Assembly: GCA_026982515.1 (NCBI GenBank)
Contig: JALSGY010000462.1
Coordinates: 1 to 10,514 of the forward strand
Reading direction: 5' to 3'
Origin: Paracoccaceae bacterium
GTDB taxonomy: Bacteria; Pseudomonadota; Alphaproteobacteria; Rhodobacterales; Rhodobacteraceae
DNA length: 10,514 nt
The position numbers and the translations under genes are program-made. Position 1 is the first letter of the stretch, and each line of letters starts with the position of its first letter. The notes beneath the pieces were generated by a model, which was not told the origin of the DNA, did no database searches, and was given only the letters and a program-made list of their open reading frames with translations. Of this stretch, positions 6,752 through 10,514 are shown piece after piece.

Positions 6752-7578
6752 GGGCAGGAAAGGTCCTGCCGGGCCAGCAGCGCGTCAGGGACCACCGGTG
6801 AATCGGGATAGCGCGCCGCCACTTCGGCCAGCGACACGCAGGCCTCGTTTATCTGTCCGAGATCCCCCAGCGCGATGCCCAGCTTGTAAAGCGCCTCCGG
6901 CGCCCGCTCGCTGGAGGGATAGCCGGAGAAGCTTTCCAGATAGGCCCGCGCGGCATTGGCCACGTCACCCATCGCCATCAGCGCCTCGCCCCGGAAGAAA
7001 TGCGCCTCGCCGGTAAGCGGACCTGCCGTGTAGCTGTCGGCGAAATTGGCGAAACGGATCGCCGCATCGCGATAGTTTCCCTCTTCCAGCGCCTGCATGG
7101 CACGGTCGAAATCGGCCTGCTCGCCCACCGCCAGCTCCAGCTGCCCGTCGTCGGAGGGCGGCTGAGGGATCATCCCCACCCCCTCGGGAAGGTCTCCGCC
7201 GAGGGTGGTGGTCTCGCCCAGTTTGGAGACGTCGCCGCCCTCCAGCTCCACCAGCCGGAACTCCAGGTCGCCGATGCGGTTGGTGCCGTCCTCGACGATC
7301 CGGATGATCCAGTTTTCCAGCTCTTCGGTGCGGGCGTTGAGGCGGGTCAGTTCCGCCTCAAGCAGATCGAGCCGTTCAAGGAAGGTCGAGCCGCCGGGGC
7401 TCGCGCCGATCCCGCTGGTGGTGGAAAGCTCGCGCCGCAGACGCTGGATTTCCACGTAGAGCACCGTCAGTTCCTGGCGGATGTCGGCCAGCGTCTCGTC
7501 GCGCTCCTGGGCATAGGCCGCGGGCGAGACCGCAAGGCCGGCCAGAAGGACCAGAAGGAATGTCCAGATCCGCATCAT
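6748..7578 (-). CDS. cpoB: Cell division coordinator CpoB (YbgF), Tol-Pal associated TPR protein
   Basis: CpoB is a periplasmic protein that in E. coli binds TolA and links outer-membrane constriction to septal peptidoglycan synthesis by PBP1B. The 276-residue product has a signal peptide (about 1-23, ending in AYA before QERDE). A charged, heptad-like coiled-coil segment at about 27-110 corresponds to the trimerising N-terminal domain of E. coli YbgF. A Pro/Gly-rich linker (about 120-150) leads to TPR-like helices at about 153-270 (FDRAMQALEEGNYRDAA, AHFFRGEALMAMGD, EALYKLGIALGDLGQ). Two cysteines, C247 and C275, lie in the TPR domain. Two adjacent ATGs (7578 and 7575) could start it; the G-rich spacer gives only a weak ribosome site. 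It starts 16 bp after pal and its stop overlaps the tilS start. Confidence 0.95.
   Translation of the reverse strand: MMRIWTFLLVLLAGLAVSPAAYAQERDETLADIRQELTVLYVEIQRLRRELSTTSGIGASPGGSTFLERLDLLEAELTRLNARTEELENWIIRIVEDGTNRIGDLEFRLVELEGGDVSKLGETTTLGGDLPEGVGMIPQPPSDDGQLELAVGEQADFDRAMQALEEGNYRDAAIRFANFADSYTAGPLTGEAHFFRGEALMAMGDVANAARAYLESFSGYPSSERAPEALYKLGIALGDLGQINEACVSLAEVAARYPDSPVVPDALLARQDLSCP
6753..6770 (-). promoter_or_regulatory. Hairpin at the cpoB-tilS junction
   Basis: A perfect seven-base inverted repeat (GGCAGGA / TCCTGCC) with a four-base loop spans the last codons of cpoB and ends one base before the tilS TTG. The only AGGA upstream of tilS lies in its 5' arm. There is no T-run after it, so it is not a typical terminator. 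It may limit independent ribosome entry at tilS. Confidence 0.4.
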
Positions 7579-7594
7579 CGCCCGCGCCGCCCCA

Positions 7595-8083
7595 TCAGCT
7601 GGTGCCCGCCAGGGTGATCACCGTCACCGCGCGGCGGTTCTGGGCGTAGCACGATTCGTTCGAACAGATGGCCAGCGGCCTTTCTTTGCCGTAGGAGACC
7701 GTCCGCAGCCGGTCCGGCGAGACCCCCTGCGCGACCAGGAATTCATAGACCGCATTGGCCCGGCGCGCGCCCAGCGCAAGGTTGTATTCGCGCGTGCCCC
7801 GCTCGTCGGCATGGCCCTCGATGACTGCGGTGTATTCGGGGTTGGCCAGCAGCCAGGCCGCCTGTTCGCGCAAGATGGCCTGCGCCTCCTCGCTCAGCGT
7901 GCTCTCGTTGACGGCGAAGAGCACCCGGTCGCCGATGGTCTGCTGGAAATAGGCCGGCGAGGTCGGATCCGAGGCCGCGCCGAGGGCCGCCTCATTGCCG
8001 CCGGCACCGAACCGGCCGGGGGTGGTGCAGGCGGCCAGGATGACCGTCGCGGCGATGAAAAGCAATTTGGTCTGGAGTCTCAT
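7595..8083 (-). CDS. pal: Peptidoglycan-associated lipoprotein Pal
   Basis: Pal is the outer-membrane lipoprotein that binds peptidoglycan and TolB, anchoring the outer membrane during division. The 162-residue product has a lipoprotein signal with lipobox L-A-A-C and lipidated C19. Threonine, not aspartate, follows the cysteine, which fits sorting to the outer membrane. After a short linker comes an OmpA-like domain: DRVLFAVNESTLSEEA (52-67), the peptidoglycan-binding region VIEGHADERGTREYN (87-101), LGARRANAVYEFL (104-116), VSYGKERP (129-136) and QNRRAV (148-153). Two more cysteines, C140 and C145, lie close together near the C-terminus and could form a disulfide. The ATG at 8083 is preceded by only a weak AGG. 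The 73-bp gap to tolB holds a stem-loop. Confidence 0.98.
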   Translation of the reverse strand: MRLQTKLLFIAATVILAACTTPGRFGAGGNEAALGAASDPTSPAYFQQTIGDRVLFAVNESTLSEEAQAILREQAAWLLANPEYTAVIEGHADERGTREYNLALGARRANAVYEFLVAQGVSPDRLRTVSYGKERPLAICSNESCYAQNRRAVTVITLAGTS

Positions 8084-8106
8084 GAACCTGATCCGCTGTT
8101 GTTATT

Positions 8107-8140
8107 GGCCCGATCCGGTGAACTCTATCACCCGCGGGCC
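8107..8140 (-). promoter_or_regulatory. Two-part stem-loop in the tolB-pal intergenic region
   Basis: Two nested inverted repeats occur. The outer pair is GGCCCG (8107-8112) with CGGGCC (8135-8140), and the inner pair is GGTGA (8117-8121) with TCACC (8128-8132). They leave a six-base loop and a small asymmetric internal loop (four bases against two). It lies 16 bases after the tolB stop and 23 bases before the pal start. No T-run follows on the minus strand, so a processing or stability element is more likely than a terminator. The same repeat would fold on either strand. Confidence 0.5.
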
Positions 8141-8156
8141 GGTTTGAAAACGTGGC

Positions 8157-9488
8157 CTACGGCAAAATGGGCGACCAGGAAGGGTCGGACGCCGGGCCAT
8201 CGGTGGGAATCCGCCGCAGGTTGCGCCCGGTGATGTCCACCGAGTAGAGCGCCGGCGCCCCGCGCGAGCCCTGGGTCTCGCGGGTGAACATGATCACCCG
8301 CCCGTTGGGAGACCACGTCGGCCCCTCGTCGAGGAAGGAGGCGGTGAGCAGCCGCTCTTCCGACCCGTCGGTGCGCATCACCCCGATGTGGAAGCGGCCC
8401 TTGTTCTGCTTGGTGAAGGCGATCAGATCGCCGCGCGGCGACCACACCGGCGTGCCATAGCGCCCCGGCCCGAAGCTGATCCGCCGCGCCTCGCCGCCAT
8501 TCACCGGCATGATGTAAAGCTGCTGCGAACCAGAGCGGTCGCTTTCGAATACGATCATGGAGCCATCGGGCGAAAAGCTGGGCGCGGTCTCGATGAAGGG
8601 AGTCGAGGTCAGCCTCACCAGCGGCCCGCCCCGGATATCCGTCTTGTAGATGTCGGTATTGCCGCCGCGAGTGAGCGAAAAGACGACCGTCCGGCCATCG
8701 GGCGAGAAGCGGGGCGCGAAGGTCATGGCCTCCGCCGGCACGTCCAGGGCCCGGCGCTTTACCGTGGCCACATCCATCACGTAGATGCGCGGGAAGCCCG
8801 TCTCGTAGCTGGTATAGAGCACCTTGTCCCCAGCCGGCGAAAAGCGCGGCGCCAGAACGATGGCGTTGTCATCGGTCAGATACTGGACGTTGGCCCCGTC
8901 GTAATCCATGACCGCCAGGCGCTTCTTGCGTGCGCCCTTGGGGCCGCTTTCGGCCACGAAGACAATCCGGCTGTCGAAATACGGGCCCTCGCCGGTGATC
9001 CGGCTGTAGACCACATCCGCCACCTTGTGCGCCATGCGCCGCCAGCTGGCAGCCGAACCGGCAAACTGCAGCCCCTCGCCCAGCGGCGCATCGGCGAACA
9101 CGTCATAGACCCGGAACTTCACGATCAGCCGCCCGTCGCTGCCCAGGCTGACCGCCCCGGTAATCAGCGCCTGAGCATTGATCGCCTTCCAGTCGGCGAA
9201 CTGCACCGGGTTCTTGAAGCTGGTGATCTGCGAGATGAAGGCATCGGAGGGAATTTCCCGAAACAGCCCGGTGCCCACCAGATCCGAGGCGATCACCCGC
9301 GCCACCGAACGGGCGTATTCCTGGGCGGCGGGGTTTTCGGCCACGAAATCGGGCACCGCGAAGGGCAGCGGCTCGATCACCCCTTCGGTGATCTCGATCC
9401 GCAGAGGGCCGGAGCGTTGCTGCGCCTGGGCGGTCGCCACCAGTGTCAGGGCCGCCAGGGCGAGGGCGAGGGCTTTGAACAGTTTCAT
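8157..9488 (-). CDS. tolB: Tol-Pal system beta-propeller protein TolB
   Basis: TolB is the periplasmic member of the Tol-Pal system. It binds Pal, and TolA action is thought to control this binding and so Pal's access to peptidoglycan. The 443-residue product has a Sec signal peptide (about 1-22, ending AQA before QQRSG), an N-terminal alpha/beta domain (about 25-165) and a C-terminal beta-propeller. Six propeller repeats can be counted from their turns: FSPAGDKVLYT, FSPDGRTVVFS, FSPDGSMIVFE, WSPRGDLIAFT, WSPNGRVIMFT and the final WSP. This is the expected six blades. There are no cysteines. The ATG at 9488 overlaps the tolA stop (ATGA) and has GAGG (9494-9497) five bases upstream inside tolA, so the two are translationally coupled. 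Confidence 0.98.
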   Translation of the reverse strand: MKLFKALALALAALTLVATAQAQQRSGPLRIEITEGVIEPLPFAVPDFVAENPAAQEYARSVARVIASDLVGTGLFREIPSDAFISQITSFKNPVQFADWKAINAQALITGAVSLGSDGRLIVKFRVYDVFADAPLGEGLQFAGSAASWRRMAHKVADVVYSRITGEGPYFDSRIVFVAESGPKGARKKRLAVMDYDGANVQYLTDDNAIVLAPRFSPAGDKVLYTSYETGFPRIYVMDVATVKRRALDVPAEAMTFAPRFSPDGRTVVFSLTRGGNTDIYKTDIRGGPLVRLTSTPFIETAPSFSPDGSMIVFESDRSGSQQLYIMPVNGGEARRISFGPGRYGTPVWSPRGDLIAFTKQNKGRFHIGVMRTDGSEERLLTASFLDEGPTWSPNGRVIMFTRETQGSRGAPALYSVDITGRNLRRIPTDGPASDPSWSPILP

Positions 9489-10514
9489 TTGATCCTCATT
9501 CTCTCCGGGTTGAACGTCATTTCGATATCCTGCCAGCGCGAAAACTTCTCGGCCGGCAGGTCAAATCCGCGTGCACCGCAGCGGATAATCGCCCGCCGCG
9601 CCGCCTCGTAGGCCTTTCTTGCCGCCGTTTCGCTTCCGCCTTCATAGGACAACATCCTGATCGAGCCGTTCTGCGGCGTGCCGTCCCGGTTCATCCGTAC
9701 CGCAACCACCACCGTGGTGCGCAGCGCCTCCGACGACAATGAGCCGGTATTCCAGCACCGCTGCACTGCCACCCGCAGAGCATCCTTTTCGCCACGGGTC
9801 AACGGCGGGCCGGAGGGAAGCGCCGGGGCTGGCCGATTGCTGCCGGTCACGGCCGCGGCCACCGCCGCATCGATCGCCTCGCGGGCCGGATCGGGCTGGG
9901 GCTGGGGCCGGGGCCTGTCCTGCGCCGGCGGACGGGCGGGGCGGGCACGCGGGCGCGCGGAGGCCACGATCTCGGCGCGCGACGGCTTCTCGGCCTCGGT
10001 GACGATCTCGGGAGCGGCCTGTTCGGGCGCGGTGGCGGGCCGGGCCTCCTGCGGGGTCTCGGCCGCCTCGTCCGGCCTCACCTCGGGGGTCACGACATCG
10101 GCCACCTCGCTGTCAGGCGGGGGCGCGGGGGCCGGCGTGGGGGCGATGCGCGGCGCCGCCTCGGGCTTCGGCGGCTCGTCGGAGGGCCTGTCGGGCGCGG
10201 GGGCGGCCTCTGCCACGGGCACGACCGGCTGCGGCGCCTCGTCGGGCAGTTCGGGCGGTTGCGCCGGGTCGGGAAGCGGCGGCGGTGCGCTCTCGGCCTC
10301 TGGCGGGGCCACGGCCGGGGCCTGCGGCGGCTCGGGGCGGGGCTCTTCTGGAACGGATATGGCAGGCGCGTCCTCGTCGGCCGCCGGCCCGGCCAGCCCG
10401 GGAAGGGTATCGGGCACCTGCGGCGGGGTGTCCGGCAAGGTCATGGCCGCGAACTCCCGGGCCGAGATCAGCGACACTTCCGTCGTCTGGACCGGCAGCG
10501 GCTCGCTGGGGCGC
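9485..10514 (-). CDS. tolA: Tol-Pal system protein TolA, 5' part outside window
   Basis: TolA is the inner-membrane protein energised by TolQR that reaches across the periplasm to TolB, Pal and CpoB. About 343 codons are visible and the frame stays open to the window edge, where it reads ...PSEPLPVQTTEVSLISAREF. The GTG at 10477 lies inside the protein and is not the start, because the N-terminal membrane helix must lie beyond 10514. The middle (about 9830 to 10440) is low-complexity, rich in Pro, Ala and Glu (PAPAPPP, RPRPQPQPDP), instead of the Ala/Lys-rich helix of E. coli TolA. The C-terminal domain runs from about PLTRGEKDALRVAVQRCW to the end, with strands RTTVVVAVRMN and WQDIEMTFNPE. 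It has just two cysteines (codons at 9755-9757 and 9578-9580). Its C-terminal fold family overlaps TonB, but the position before tolB-pal settles the call. Confidence 0.95.
   Translation of the reverse strand, partial: RPSEPLPVQTTEVSLISAREFAAMTLPDTPPQVPDTLPGLAGPAADEDAPAISVPEEPRPEPPQAPAVAPPEAESAPPPLPDPAQPPELPDEAPQPVVPVAEAAPAPDRPSDEPPKPEAAPRIAPTPAPAPPPDSEVADVVTPEVRPDEAAETPQEARPATAPEQAAPEIVTEAEKPSRAEIVASARPRARPARPPAQDRPRPQPQPDPAREAIDAAVAAAVTGSNRPAPALPSGPPLTRGEKDALRVAVQRCWNTGSLSSEALRTTVVVAVRMNRDGTPQNGSIRMLSYEGGSETAARKAYEAARRAIIRCGARGFDLPAEKFSRWQDIEMTFNPERMRIK

Noticed and set aside
8388..9611. Long plus-strand frame opposite tolB, and similar ones opposite tilS (5840-6811) and cpoB (7000-7617).
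   Set aside because: They are antisense shadows of well-supported genes, have no recognisable domains, and extend through gene boundaries.
10475..10477. GTG as the start of tolA.
   Set aside because: The frame remains open upstream to the window edge with TolA-like sequence (PLPVQTTEVSLIS), and a TolA needs an N-terminal membrane helix, which is not visible. The gene is therefore partial.

Overview
The window is about 10.5 kb of GC-rich, gene-dense DNA, almost certainly from an alphaproteobacterium. Rhodobacterales (a Rhodobacter/Paracoccus-type organism) fits best. The reasons are the strong GC bias, the gene order tolA-tolB-pal-cpoB-tilS-ftsH, the proline/alanine-rich TolA linker, and the N-termini of FtsH and TolA. 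This assignment comes from pattern recognition, not a database search. All nine genes lie on the minus strand, so the genetic order runs from high to low coordinates. I see no mobile elements, RNA genes, CRISPR arrays or foreign-looking segments.

Right part (10514 to about 6750): the cell-envelope Tol-Pal block. It holds tolA (5' end outside the window), tolB, pal and cpoB (ybgF). The tolA stop and tolB start overlap as ATGA. The tolB-pal gap of 73 bp holds a two-part stem-loop, and pal and cpoB are 16 bp apart. These proteins form the trans-envelope machine that links the inner membrane to the outer membrane and peptidoglycan during division.

Middle (about 6750 to 2700): tilS (tRNA-Ile2 lysidine synthetase) starts at a TTG overlapping the cpoB stop. 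It is followed by ftsH (membrane AAA+ zinc protease) and by tam (trans-aconitate 2-methyltransferase), 12 bp behind ftsH. A sigma70-like promoter and a GC-rich hairpin lie between tilS and ftsH, so ftsH may have its own transcription start.

Left part (about 2700 to 1): fhs (formate-tetrahydrofolate ligase) and folD (methylene-THF dehydrogenase/methenyl-THF cyclohydrolase). folD lacks only its last few codons at the window edge. Together they interconvert formate, 10-formyl-THF, 5,10-methenyl-THF and 5,10-methylene-THF.

This is core genome with well-known families, and I find no convincing undescribed system. The points worth a second look are small-scale: three inverted repeats at gene junctions, an uncertain ftsH start, a run of nine G in a conserved fhs motif, paired cysteines in the periplasmic Tol proteins, and the placement of tam behind ftsH. 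Very long open frames on the plus strand are antisense shadows of these genes.
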